Source: FEB-7 sp963698265
GTDB lineage: Bacteria > Pseudomonadota > Gammaproteobacteria > Burkholderiales > Usitatibacteraceae
Length of the DNA: 64,000 nucleotides
Direction: 5' to 3'
Assembly (NCBI GenBank): GCA_963698265.1
Contig: CAVOQC010000001.1
Coordinates: 620,001 to 684,000 of the forward strand
Part shown: positions 16,678 to 24,733 of the stretch, piece by piece
How the letters are laid out: every line of letters begins with the position of its first letter
Position numbering within the stretch: the first letter of the stretch is position 1
Program-made: the position numbers and the translations under genes
The notes under the pieces: model-generated
The model's database searches: none
The model's input: the letters and a program-made list of their open reading frames with translations, nothing else
What the model was told of the DNA's origin: nothing

Positions 16678-17571
16678 ATGCAGACCGCGCTCCTCATCCT
16701 GCCCAATTTCGTGCTGATCCTGGTGGGACTCGTCCTCGCGCGCGCGTTCGACTACGGGCGCGGCTTCTGGGAGGGTCTCGAGAAGCTCGTCTACTTTGTG
16801 CTCTTCCCGGCGCTGCTGCTTCGGTCGCTCGCCGTCTCGACGCTCGACCTCGCGAGCCTTGGCATGGTGGTCGCGAGCGGCTGGGCGGTGATGCTCCTGG
16901 GCATGGCGGCGGCGGCGCTCGCGCGCCCGCTCTTCCGGGTGGATGCGCGCGTGGCCGCCTCCTGCTTCCAGTGCGCCTTCCGCTTCAACACCTACATCGG
17001 CCTCGCAGTCGCCGGCAGCGTCTTCGGCGCGCCGGGAGTCGCCACCGCGGCGCTGCTCATGGGCGCGATGATCCCGCTCGCGAATCTCGGCGCCGTGGGG
17101 ATGCTTGCCGCGCACGCGAAGACGAACCTGTGGCTCGAACTCGCGCGCAATCCGCTCGTCGTCTCGACGCTCGCGGGCTTCGCGTGGAACCTCTCCGGGC
17201 TCGGGATGCCGGGGTTCCTCGACCAGACGCTCGGGCTCCTCGGCCAGACGGCGCTGCCGGCGGGGCTGCTCGCCGTCGGCGCCGCGCTTCGCATCGAGCG
17301 CGGCGAGGCGGGCGCCGGCGCGCACGCATGGTGGCTGGGAGTCAAACTCGCGGCGATGCCGCTGGCCGCCTGGGGCTGCGTGGTGCTGCTCGGGCTGCAC
17401 GGCGTCGAGGCGGGCGTGCTCGTGCTGTGGGCCGCGCTGCCCACGGCCTCCAGCGCCTACATCCTCGCGGTGCGCATGGGTGGCGACGGCCCGTCGGTTG
17501 CGGCGCAGATCACGGCGGGGACGGTGATATCCATGGCCACCCTGCCGGCCTGGCTCGCCTGGCTCGCCTGA
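16678..17571 (+). CDS. AEC family transporter
   Basis: A 297-residue inner-membrane protein of the auxin-efflux-carrier fold, about ten helices with a broken-helix core (ARNPLVVSTLAGFAWNLSG and ALPTASSAYILAVRMGGD). Bacterial AEC proteins move malate, malonate and other organic anions. It begins 4 bases after the GntR gene, so the two are probably co-transcribed. Given the divergent suyAB, a sulfonate or dicarboxylate cargo is possible but not shown. Confidence 0.88.
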   Translation: MQTALLILPNFVLILVGLVLARAFDYGRGFWEGLEKLVYFVLFPALLLRSLAVSTLDLASLGMVVASGWAVMLLGMAAAALARPLFRVDARVAASCFQCAFRFNTYIGLAVAGSVFGAPGVATAALLMGAMIPLANLGAVGMLAAHAKTNLWLELARNPLVVSTLAGFAWNLSGLGMPGFLDQTLGLLGQTALPAGLLAVGAALRIERGEAGAGAHAWWLGVKLAAMPLAAWGCVVLLGLHGVEAGVLVLWAALPTASSAYILAVRMGGDGPSVAAQITAGTVISMATLPAWLAWLA

Positions 17572-17585
17572 GGCACCGGAAACGC

Positions 17586-17610
17586 GAAGGGCCGCGCAAG
17601 GCGGCCCTTC
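17586..17610. terminator. Hairpin between AEC gene and rplS
   Basis: Perfect 10-base arms (GAAGGGCCGC at 17586-17595 and its complement at 17601-17610) with a 5-base loop lie between two convergent genes. The T-run is short on both sides, so it may act as a bidirectional but imperfect intrinsic terminator. Confidence 0.65.
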
Positions 17611-17634
17611 ATCGTCAGCGCGGGTGACGGCGCG

Positions 17635-18039
17635 TCACGCCTTCGGCGTCTCCTCCGCCGGCGGCAAGACCTCACGGTCCACGACCTTCTTGAGCTTCTC
17701 GCGGATACGCGCGCTCTTGCCCGAGCGCTCGCGCAGGTAGTAGAGCTTCGCGCGGCGCACGGCGCCCTTTCGCTTCACCTCGATCGAGGCCACGGCGGGC
17801 GAATAGGTCTGGAACGTGCGCTCCACGCCTTCGCCGCTGGAGATCTTCCTCACGATGAACGAGGAATTGAGGCCCTTGTTTCGCCGGGCGATGACCACGC
17901 CCTCGTAGGCCTGCTCGCGCTTCTTGTCGCCCTCGACCACCTGCACCTTCACGATCACCGTGTCGCCGGGGGCGAAGTCGGGGATCGTGCGCCCGAGTCG
18001 GGCGATTTCTTCCTGCTCGAGTTTCCGGATCAGATCCAT
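17635..18039 (-). CDS. rplS: 50S ribosomal protein L19
   Basis: A 134-residue L19 protein of the large subunit, at the interface with the small subunit. Typical stretches are IPDFAPGDTVIVKVQVVEG, REQAYEGVVIARRNKGLNSSF, KISSGEGVERTF and KRKGAVRRAKLYYLRERSGKSARI. The last 20 residues (VVDREVLPPAEETPKA) are the usual variable tail. It is the last gene of the rpsP-rimM-trmD-rplS operon and is followed by a hairpin. Confidence 0.98.
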   Translation of the reverse strand: MDLIRKLEQEEIARLGRTIPDFAPGDTVIVKVQVVEGDKKREQAYEGVVIARRNKGLNSSFIVRKISSGEGVERTFQTYSPAVASIEVKRKGAVRRAKLYYLRERSGKSARIREKLKKVVDREVLPPAEETPKA

Positions 18040-18117
18040 GCACGTTTCCTTTCGGTTTCCGGCCCTGGGGGCCTTCCACGCAGAGCAGCCCGCGGGCTGG
18101 TGCGTGCGGTTTGTTTT

Positions 18118-18882
18118 CTACTGCTGTTCCTGCGCCTGCTGCTCGCGGCGGTATTCCGCGAGCAAATCCGCATCTTCCTTCGAAAGCGTCCTCTCCCCGA
18201 GGAGATCGGGCCGCCTCGACCACGTCCGCGCGAGCGCCTGCTTCCTGCGCCACCGCGCGATCGCGGCGTGGTTGCCCGACAACAGCACCTCGGGCACCCG
18301 TTCCCCCTGCCACTCCTCCGGCCGCGTGTAGTGCGGCCAGTCCAGCAACCCGTCCGAGAACGAGTCCTGGGACGCGCTCCCGGCATCGTTCAGGCTCCCG
18401 GGAAGCAGCCTCACGATGGCGTCGATCATCACCATCGCCGGCAACTCCCCGCCGGAGGTCACGTAGTCTCCGATCGAGATCTCCCGGTCCACCTTGCGCC
18501 GGATGAGGCGCTCGTCCACCCCTTCGTAGCGCCCGGCCACCAGTACCAGTCCCTGCGAACCCGCCAACTGCCTCGCCGCCGCGTCGGTGAACCTTTCGCC
18601 CTGCGGCGAGAGCATCACCACCAGCGGCCTTTCCACCCCGGCGGCCGACTGCCTCGCCACCGCGGCATCGATCGCCTGCTCCAGCGGCCCCGGCAGCATC
18701 ACCATCCCGGGCCCGCCGCCGTAAGGCCGGTCGTCCACGGTGCGGTGCGGGTCGTTCACGAAATCGCGCGGGTTCCACGCGCGGAAGTCGAAACCGCCCT
18801 CCTCCAGCGCGCGCCGCGTGATGCCATGGCGCGTCACCGCCTCGAACATTTCCGGGAAGATCGTGACCACGTCGAAGCGCAT
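18118..18882 (-). CDS. trmD: tRNA (guanine37-N1)-methyltransferase
   Basis: A 254-residue SPOUT enzyme that methylates G37 next to the anticodon and prevents frameshifting. Conserved stretches are FDVVTIFPEMFEAVT, DDRPYGGGPGMVM, VAGRYEGVDERL (trefoil-knot AdoMet site), SIGDYVTSGGELPAM and LLSGNHAAIARWRRKQ. I start at ATG 18882; GTG 18888, which overlaps the rimM stop, is in frame. It is coupled to rimM upstream and rplS downstream. Confidence 0.97.
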   Translation of the reverse strand: MRFDVVTIFPEMFEAVTRHGITRRALEEGGFDFRAWNPRDFVNDPHRTVDDRPYGGGPGMVMLPGPLEQAIDAAVARQSAAGVERPLVVMLSPQGERFTDAAARQLAGSQGLVLVAGRYEGVDERLIRRKVDREISIGDYVTSGGELPAMVMIDAIVRLLPGSLNDAGSASQDSFSDGLLDWPHYTRPEEWQGERVPEVLLSGNHAAIARWRRKQALARTWSRRPDLLGERTLSKEDADLLAEYRREQQAQEQQ

Positions 18883-18884
18883 CG

Positions 18885-19376
18885 TCACGCGTCGTACCCC
18901 GCTTCCCAGTCCACCGTGATCCGCCTCGCCGCCCGGTCGACGGACTTCACGAAGTCCGCGATGAAGGGAATCAGGCGTTCCCGCTCCCCGCGAACGACCA
19001 GCACATCCGACCCGCCGGCCCTCAGCAATTCCTCCACCTGCCCGAGCGCCTCGCCCTGCAGGTTCACCACCGCGAGCCCCACCAGGTCGATCCAGTAGAA
19101 CTCGCCCTGCGCCGCCTCCCCGAGATCATTCCGGGCGACGGCTATGTCCTGGCCCTGCAACAGCTCGGCGGCATTGCGGTCGTCCACACCCGCGAGCTTG
19201 GCACTCACCGCGGCAGGCCGGACCTTGAAATCCTCGAGATCCGCCGAGACCCATCCCGTCTTCGTCCGCAGCCACCACGCGGGGTGGCGGGCAAGGCCGT
19301 CGGGAGTTTCGGTGAAGGTCTTGAGCCTGACCCAGCCCTGGATGCCGAAGGGGCCCAGCACGCGCGCCATCACCAC
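18885..19376 (-). CDS. rimM: Ribosome maturation factor RimM
   Basis: A 16S rRNA processing factor that helps assemble the 30S head and binds S19. The N-terminal barrel begins MARVLGPFGIQGWVRLKTFTE. The C-terminal PRC-barrel domain contains EFYWIDLVGLAVVN, the family-specific Y-W-x-D-L-x-G motif, and ends ERLIPFIADFVKSVDR. The start is uncertain: GTG 19376 and ATG 19370 lie after the rpsP stop, while GTG 19463 in frame would overlap rpsP by 47 bases and has no ribosome site. Confidence 0.93.
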   Translation of the reverse strand: MVMARVLGPFGIQGWVRLKTFTETPDGLARHPAWWLRTKTGWVSADLEDFKVRPAAVSAKLAGVDDRNAAELLQGQDIAVARNDLGEAAQGEFYWIDLVGLAVVNLQGEALGQVEELLRAGGSDVLVVRGERERLIPFIADFVKSVDRAARRITVDWEAGYDA

Positions 19377-19416
19377 CAGCGCCGACTCGTCCCCCGCGTA
19401 CGGGGAACCGGCGGGC

Positions 19417-19692
19417 CTACTGGGCAGGGGCTTCCGGCTTGCCGGCGAGCTGGGCCTTGCCACGCTTGATCAGCTTCCTGACGGCATCCGAAGGCTGCGC
19501 GCCCTTCGACACCCAATGGTCGACGCGGTCGAGCGCGATCCGGAAAGGCGGCTCGTTGCCCGAGGCCTTGGGGTTGTAGAAACCGATGCGCTCGATGAAT
19601 CGCCCGTCGCGCGGCATGCGCGAATCGGAGACGACCACGTTGTAGAAGGGGCGATTCTTCGCGCCGCCGCGCGCCATTCTGATGACCACCAT
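19417..19692 (-). CDS. rpsP: 30S ribosomal protein S16
   Basis: A 91-residue S16 protein with the usual N-terminus (MVVIRMARGGAKNRPFYNVV), SRMPRDGRFIERIGFYNP and the conserved DRVDHWVSKGAQPSDAV. It binds the 5' domain of 16S rRNA. ATG 19692 is preceded by a good ribosome site (TAGGAG). It opens the rpsP-rimM-trmD-rplS operon, driven from the promoter near 19778. Confidence 0.98.
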   Translation of the reverse strand: MVVIRMARGGAKNRPFYNVVVSDSRMPRDGRFIERIGFYNPKASGNEPPFRIALDRVDHWVSKGAQPSDAVRKLIKRGKAQLAGKPEAPAQ

Positions 19693-19777
19693 GCTGGCTC
19701 CTATCCCGTTGAAAACGGGTAACGGTTGCTGGAAAGGTCGCCCCCGGGCGCAAAGCCCGGAAGCGGAAAAGCCTTGC

Positions 19778-19806
19778 ATTATAAGGGCTTGCTCAAGCCC
19801 GCGCAA
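19778..19806 (-). promoter_or_regulatory. Promoter of the rpsP operon
   Basis: On the minus strand TTGCGC (19806-19801) and a perfect TATAAT (19783-19778) are 17 bases apart. This predicts a start about 80 bases before the rpsP ATG. The spacer is occupied by a palindrome that may also be the terminator of the upstream binding-protein gene. Confidence 0.65.
19785..19800. terminator. Short palindrome after the binding-protein gene
   Basis: GGGCTTG and CAAGCCC (19785-19791 and 19794-19800) form a tight hairpin 24 bases after the stop of the periplasmic binding-protein gene. On the minus strand it is followed by TTATAAT rather than a T-run, so termination would be weak. It coincides exactly with the spacer of the rpsP promoter. 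Confidence 0.45.
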
Positions 19807-19823
19807 CGGGCCCGCAAGGGCCT

Positions 19824-20933
19824 TCAGAAGCGGAAGCGGCCGTTCCTGCCGATGACCGCGAGCTCGACGAAGCGGTTGCCGTGGCGGTTGTCGGGCGAGA
19901 AGTTGACGACGTACCCGCCGACATCCAGGCTCCCCAGCCCGTTGAACGCCCGGTAGAGGCTCTCTCGGGTGACGTCCCGGCCGGCCTTGCGAATCGCCTC
20001 GGTGAGGACCTTGGCCGCGATGCAGGCCTCGAGATTGGTGTAGTTCAACTCCGCGAGCCCCGCCTTGACCACCGCGTCGGCGCATTCCTTGATGACCGGG
20101 ACCGTCTGCTTCGAAGGTGGCGGAACCACGCCCGCCACGGACACGCCCGCGGCGTCGGCGCCGGCCACCTTGGCGAGCGCGCTCGGGCCGACGAAGGAAA
20201 GCGAGGTCATGTTGTAGGGTTTTCCGGCCGCCTTGAGGCCCTTGATGACCTGCGAGGTCGTACCGTAGAGCGTCGTCGCCACGACCACCTCCGGGTCGCT
20301 CGCGATAATGGCGTCGATCTGGGCCTTCTCCACGTCGGCATTGCGCTTGACCTTCACGCCCACCGCCTTCTTGCCCGCGCCTTCCATGAGGCGCGCGACC
20401 GTCGCGTAGTTCTGGTTGCCGATCTGGTCGTCGTAGTTCACGACCGTCACCCGGGTGACGCCGAGCGCCTTCCAGTGGTCCAGGATCTTCACGAGCTCGT
20501 CCTCGTAGGAGGCGCGCATCACGAAGACGAGGTTGTTCTGCTTGTGGATCGCGTCGGCGCCGGTGAACGGGGCGAAGAAGGGCACCTTCTTCTCCTTCAC
20601 CACGGGCATCGCGTCGAGGGACAGGGTGGCCGAGGCGAAGCCGAAGAGCGCGACCACGCCGGCTTCGTTCACGAGCTTCACCGCATTGGCGCCGGCGGTC
20701 TTGCGGTCGTTCTTGTCGTCGAGGGAGACGAGTTGCACCTTCCTGCCGTTGATGCCGCCGGCGTCGTTCACGCGCTTGAACCAGGCGAGCGCGCCGTCCC
20801 GGATGTCCTTGCCGATCTCCGCGTTGGAGCCGGTGAGGGGGGCCGATTGCCCGATCAGGATCGGATCGGCAGCGGACGCCACCATGGAAATGCCCGCCGC
20901 CAGCGCGGCGAGGATGTGCGCGAGTTGCTTCAT
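19824..20933 (-). CDS. Branched-chain amino-acid-type ABC substrate-binding protein (orphan)
   Basis: A 369-residue periplasmic binding protein of the LivJ/LivK class. A signal peptide (residues 1-21, ending ASAAD) is followed by PILIGQSAPLTGSNAEIGKD, INGRKVQLVSLDDKND and a two-lobe fold typical of ligand receptors for amino acids, amides or aromatic acids. ATG 20933 has GGAGG 6 bases upstream. No LivHMGF membrane or ATPase gene is nearby, so it either serves a transporter encoded elsewhere or acts as a sensor. Confidence 0.9.
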   Translation of the reverse strand: MKQLAHILAALAAGISMVASAADPILIGQSAPLTGSNAEIGKDIRDGALAWFKRVNDAGGINGRKVQLVSLDDKNDRKTAGANAVKLVNEAGVVALFGFASATLSLDAMPVVKEKKVPFFAPFTGADAIHKQNNLVFVMRASYEDELVKILDHWKALGVTRVTVVNYDDQIGNQNYATVARLMEGAGKKAVGVKVKRNADVEKAQIDAIIASDPEVVVATTLYGTTSQVIKGLKAAGKPYNMTSLSFVGPSALAKVAGADAAGVSVAGVVPPPSKQTVPVIKECADAVVKAGLAELNYTNLEACIAAKVLTEAIRKAGRDVTRESLYRAFNGLGSLDVGGYVVNFSPDNRHGNRFVELAVIGRNGRFRF

Positions 20934-21155
20934 GTGGCCTCCAGATAAATCATGCCGGGGGGCTGGCGCCCTTCTTCGTGGCTTGGATCGTGAGGCCATC
21001 TTCTACCCGCACGCCTTGAGGTGCGTCAATTGCGGCCGCGCGCCGCCGACGGACGGTCGCGAGCGTCGGACGGGCGGTCAGCCTTCGTCGCCCAGCGCCT
21101 TCAAGAACCGTCGGTCGCGCCGGCGCTCATGGTGAGCACGACCGGCGCGCCCCGC
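20934..21155. other. Intergenic gap, no gene seen
   Basis: The 222 bases between the binding-protein gene and ffh (both on the minus strand) hold no convincing reading frame. They must contain the binding-protein promoter and the end of the ffh transcript. I found no clear -10/-35 pair or T-tailed hairpin. Confidence 0.4.
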
Positions 21156-22505
21156 TCATCGCATGCCCGGAAGCATGCCCTTCATGTTGCGCATCATCTT
21201 TCCCAGCCCGCCCGAGCGCATCATCTTCATCATCTTCTGCATCTGCTCGAACTGGTTCAGCAGGCGGTTGACCTCCTGCACGGGCACGCCCGCGCCTGCG
21301 GCGATGCGGCGCTTTCGCGAGGCCTTGATCAATTCGGGCTTGCGCCGCTCGAGCGGCGTCATCGCGTCGATGATGCCCTCGGTGCGGCGGATCGATTTCT
21401 CCTGCAGGTCCGGCGACTGGCTCGCGGCGTGGGTGAGCTGCGCCGGGAGCTTGTCCATGAGCGCGGAGACCCCGCCCATCTTCTTCATCTGCTGGATCTG
21501 CGACTTGAAGTCCTCCAGGTCGAAGTCCTTGCCCTTCTTGAACTTGTCGGCGAGCTTCTTCGCCTCGCCTTCGTCGACGGACTTCCTCGCCTCCTCCACC
21601 AGAGAGACGATGTCGCCCATGCCGAGGATGCGCGAGGCCATGCGCTCCGGGTGGAAGGGCTCGAGCCCGTCCATCTTCTCCGAGACGCCGGCGAACTTGA
21701 TCGGCACTCCCGTGACCTGGCGCACCGAGAGCGCAGCCCCGCCGCGCGCGTCCCCGTCCAGCTTGGTGAGGATCACGCCCGTGAGCGGCAGCGCCTCGCC
21801 GAAGGCCTTTGCGACGTTGACCGCGTCCTGGCCCTGCATGGAGTCGACCACGAAGAGCGTCTCGATCGGGCGCACGGCCGCGTGGATCGCGCGCACCTCG
21901 GCCATCATCGCCTCGTCGATGCCCAGGCGCCCCGCGGTGTCGACCACGAGGACGTCGTGGTAGTGCTTGCGCGCCCAGTCGAGCGCGTTGGCGGCGATGT
22001 CGACCGGTTTCTGCGACGCGTCCGACGGGAAGACGTCTATCGCGAGCTGCGCGGCCAGCGTCTTCAGCTGCTCGATGGCGGCGGGACGGTAGACGTCGGC
22101 CGAGACGAGCAGCACCTTTTTCTTGCCGCCCTTGAGCAGGCGCGCGAGCTTGCCCGCGCTGGTGGTCTTGCCCGCGCCCTGGAGCCCCGCGAGCAGGATT
22201 ACCGCCGGGGGCTGGGTGGCGAGGTTCAACTGCGCGTTCGCGCCTCCCATGAGCGAGACGAGCTCCGCGTGCACCACGCCCACCAGCGCCTGGCCAGGCG
22301 TGAGGCTCGCGATCACCTCCTGGCCGAGCGCCCTTTCCTTCACCCGGGCGATGAAGTCCTTCACCACCGCGAGGCCCACGTCGGCCTCCAGGAGCGCCAT
22401 GCGCACCTCGCGCAGCGCTTCGCCCACGTTCTCCTCCGTGAGGCGCGCGTGCCCGCGCATCGTCTTGATGACCGAGGAAAGTCTCTGCGTCAGGGCATCG
22501 AGCAT
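21156..22505 (-). CDS. ffh: Signal recognition particle protein Ffh
   Basis: A 449-residue SRP54 GTPase. The N domain spans about residues 1-90. The G domain has its P-loop at 107-114 (GLQGAGKTT), then SADVYRPAAIEQL, VVDTAGR and TKLDGDARGG. The methionine-rich M domain ends with the tail MQKMMKMMRSGGLGKMM. With 4.5S RNA it delivers nascent inner-membrane proteins to FtsY. The RNA gene is not in this window. It is divergent from a CcsA-like gene, the usual betaproteobacterial arrangement. Confidence 0.97.
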   Translation of the reverse strand: MLDALTQRLSSVIKTMRGHARLTEENVGEALREVRMALLEADVGLAVVKDFIARVKERALGQEVIASLTPGQALVGVVHAELVSLMGGANAQLNLATQPPAVILLAGLQGAGKTTSAGKLARLLKGGKKKVLLVSADVYRPAAIEQLKTLAAQLAIDVFPSDASQKPVDIAANALDWARKHYHDVLVVDTAGRLGIDEAMMAEVRAIHAAVRPIETLFVVDSMQGQDAVNVAKAFGEALPLTGVILTKLDGDARGGAALSVRQVTGVPIKFAGVSEKMDGLEPFHPERMASRILGMGDIVSLVEEARKSVDEGEAKKLADKFKKGKDFDLEDFKSQIQQMKKMGGVSALMDKLPAQLTHAASQSPDLQEKSIRRTEGIIDAMTPLERRKPELIKASRKRRIAAGAGVPVQEVNRLLNQFEQMQKMMKMMRSGGLGKMMRNMKGMLPGMR

Positions 22506-22551
22506 GGGGAGGGCCGAGGGGGAATTGGTGTAGACTGCAATCGCCTCGAAA

Positions 22552-23385
22552 ATGCGCGATTCGGCCCTTTATATTAGCACCGCCGCCTGCTGGCTCGCCC
22601 TCGCGGCGATCGCCTGGCGGGCTTCCCGCGCCGCCACCGTCGCGGCCGGTTCCGCGCCCGGCGCGGCCTTCCGGATTGAGGGCGTGCTGCTTCCCGTGGC
22701 CCTGGTGCTGCACGGCATGCTCGTCTACAACGGCGTGGCCACCGACGAGGGCCTGAACCTGGGCGTGGCCAACTCGATCTCCCTCATCGTGTGGCTCACG
22801 GTCGCGATCTACTGGCTCGCGAGCCTCGCGGTGCCCGGTCTCGCGAGCATCCAGGGCCTGTGGGCGCCCGTGGCGCTCGCGGCGGTGATAATGCAGTTCG
22901 CCGTCCCGTCGAACCACCTCGTGAGCTACGGCGGCGACCCGCTCTTCACCCTGCACTTCGCCATCGCGATGCTCGCCTACAGCCTCTTCATCGTCGCGAC
23001 GATGCACTCCCTGGTGATGCTCGCCGAGGAGAAATGGCTGCACCGCGGCGTGATGCCGCCCTTCCTGAAGAGCCTGCCGCCGCTGCTCGAGATGGAATCG
23101 CTCCTCTTCCGCATCCTGATCGCCGCCTTCGTGCTGCTCACGCTCACCGTCGTCTCCGGCGTCTTCTTCTCCGAGCAGCTCTTCAAGCGCCCCTTCCAGC
23201 TCACCCACAAGACCGTCTTCGGCATGATCTCCTGGGTGATCTTCGGCTGGCTCCTGGCCGGGCGCTACTTCCAGGGCTGGCGGGGCAGGCGCGCGGTGTA
23301 CTGGACGCTCGGCGGTTTCGCGGCGCTGCTGCTCGCCTACATCGGCAGCAAGTTCGTCCTCGAGATCATCCTGAAGCGCGCCTGA
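22552..23385 (+). CDS. CcsA/YpjD-type cytochrome c assembly membrane protein
   Basis: A 277-residue inner-membrane protein with about eight helices. It has the histidines expected of the cytochrome-c-assembly family: one in LVLHGMLVY, one in LFTLHFAIAMLAYSLF and one in LTHKTVFGMISWVIFGWLLAGR. Members move or hold haem; the YpjD branch found next to ffh has no proven role. A TAGACT at 22531-22536 may be its -10 box, close to ATG 22552. The CNNM gene follows 48 bases downstream. Confidence 0.88.
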   Translation: MRDSALYISTAACWLALAAIAWRASRAATVAAGSAPGAAFRIEGVLLPVALVLHGMLVYNGVATDEGLNLGVANSISLIVWLTVAIYWLASLAVPGLASIQGLWAPVALAAVIMQFAVPSNHLVSYGGDPLFTLHFAIAMLAYSLFIVATMHSLVMLAEEKWLHRGVMPPFLKSLPPLLEMESLLFRILIAAFVLLTLTVVSGVFFSEQLFKRPFQLTHKTVFGMISWVIFGWLLAGRYFQGWRGRRAVYWTLGGFAALLLAYIGSKFVLEIILKRA

Positions 23386-23433
23386 CGTGCGCGAGTCGCG
23401 CGCCGGCACGCGAGACCCGGAGAGCCACGCCCC

Positions 23434-24726
23434 TTGACCGTCGTCATCCCGCTCGTCTGGCTCGTCGTGGCACTCGTCGTGCTGCTCCTGACCGCCGGCT
23501 TCTTCTCGCTCGCCGAGACGAGCATGATGGCGCTCAACCGCTACCGGCTGAAGCACCTCGTGCGCGAGGGCCGGCGCTCCGCGCGGCTCGCGCAGGATCT
23601 CCTCGACCGCACCGACCGCCTGCTCGGCGTGATCCTGCTCGGCAACAACCTGATCAACGCCGCCTCGACCGTGGTGGCCACGCTCATCTGCGTGCAGCTC
23701 TTCGGCGAGGGCGAGATGACGCTCGCCATCGCGACCGCGGGCGTCACCTTCTTCATCCTCGTCTTCGCCGAGATCACGCCGAAGGTGATCGGCGCCACCT
23801 TCCCGGAGGAGATCGCGCTGCCCTCGGCCTACGTGCTCACGCCCCTCCTGCGGATTGCCTACCCCGTCGTCTGGTTCGTGAATCTCTTCGTGCAGGGGCT
23901 GCTCAAGCTCATGTTCATCAGGCCGCGCGCCGAGAGCGAGGGCCAGCTCTCCATGGCGGAGCTGCGCACGCTCGTGCTCGAGGGCGGGAAGTTCATCCCG
24001 GCCAAGCACCAGTCGATCTTCCTCAACCTCTTCGAGCTGGAGGACATGACGGTCGACGACACCATGACGCCGCGCGGCCAGATCGAGGCCATCGACCTCG
24101 AGGACGACATCGACGACATCCGCACGGCCATCGCCACCGCCCACCACACGCGCCTGGTGGTCTTCGAGGGCAGCCTCGACAAGGTGGCGGGCATCCTGCA
24201 CGTGAGAAAGTTCATGAACGCCTCGCGCCGGGAACCCCTCGACAAGGAGGGCATCCGCGAGACGCTGCGCGATCCCTACTACGTCCCGGAGGGCACGCCG
24301 CTGCTCCTGCAGCTGTCGAACTTCCAGGACCAGATGCGCCACATGGGGCTCGTGGTGGACGAGTACGGCGAGATCCTCGGCCTGGTCACGCTCCAGGACA
24401 TCCTGGAGGAGATCGTGGGGGAGTTCACCAGCCACAAGCCGATGTCGGGGGGCCTGCTGCGCAAGGAGGCCGACGGCTCCATCATCGCCGAGGGAGCCTG
24501 CACGCTGCGCGTGTTGAACCGCAAGGCGGGCTTCCACTTCCCGCTCGAGGGGCCGAAGACGATCAACGGCCTCGTGCTTGAGGCGCTCGAAAACATCCCC
24601 GAGCCCGGCACCGCCGTGATCGTCGCCGGCCACCCCGTCGAGATCCTGCAGGTGCACGACCGCATGGTGAAGGTCGTGCGCATCCGCTCGCGCAAGGCGC
24701 CCGCAGGCGAGGCGCAGGCGGCCTGA
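23434..24726 (+). CDS. CNNM/CorC (HlyC/CorC) family transporter-type protein
   Basis: A 430-residue protein with an N-terminal DUF21/CNNM membrane domain (AGFFSLAETSMMALNRYRLKHL, LLGNNLINAASTVV, FAEITPKVIGATFPE), a pair of CBS domains (about 200-320, MTPRGQIEAIDLEDD and GLVVDEYGEILGLVTLQDILEEIVGE) and a C-terminal CorC_HlyC domain ending VKVVRIR. The family is tied to magnesium and cobalt efflux. The start is TTG 23434 with GGAGAG upstream. It is probably co-transcribed with the CcsA-like gene. Confidence 0.92.
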   Translation: MTVVIPLVWLVVALVVLLLTAGFFSLAETSMMALNRYRLKHLVREGRRSARLAQDLLDRTDRLLGVILLGNNLINAASTVVATLICVQLFGEGEMTLAIATAGVTFFILVFAEITPKVIGATFPEEIALPSAYVLTPLLRIAYPVVWFVNLFVQGLLKLMFIRPRAESEGQLSMAELRTLVLEGGKFIPAKHQSIFLNLFELEDMTVDDTMTPRGQIEAIDLEDDIDDIRTAIATAHHTRLVVFEGSLDKVAGILHVRKFMNASRREPLDKEGIRETLRDPYYVPEGTPLLLQLSNFQDQMRHMGLVVDEYGEILGLVTLQDILEEIVGEFTSHKPMSGGLLRKEADGSIIAEGACTLRVLNRKAGFHFPLEGPKTINGLVLEALENIPEPGTAVIVAGHPVEILQVHDRMVKVVRIRSRKAPAGEAQAA

Positions 24727-24733
24727 GGCGAGG

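Noticed and set aside
21127..24657. Very long open frames antisense to ffh, the CcsA-like and the CNNM genes (also at 782-2776, 994-2595, 30510-32948 and elsewhere)
   Set aside because: They are side effects of high GC, which removes stop codons. Their products are rich in Arg, Ala, Gly and His, have no family motifs and lie opposite well-supported genes.
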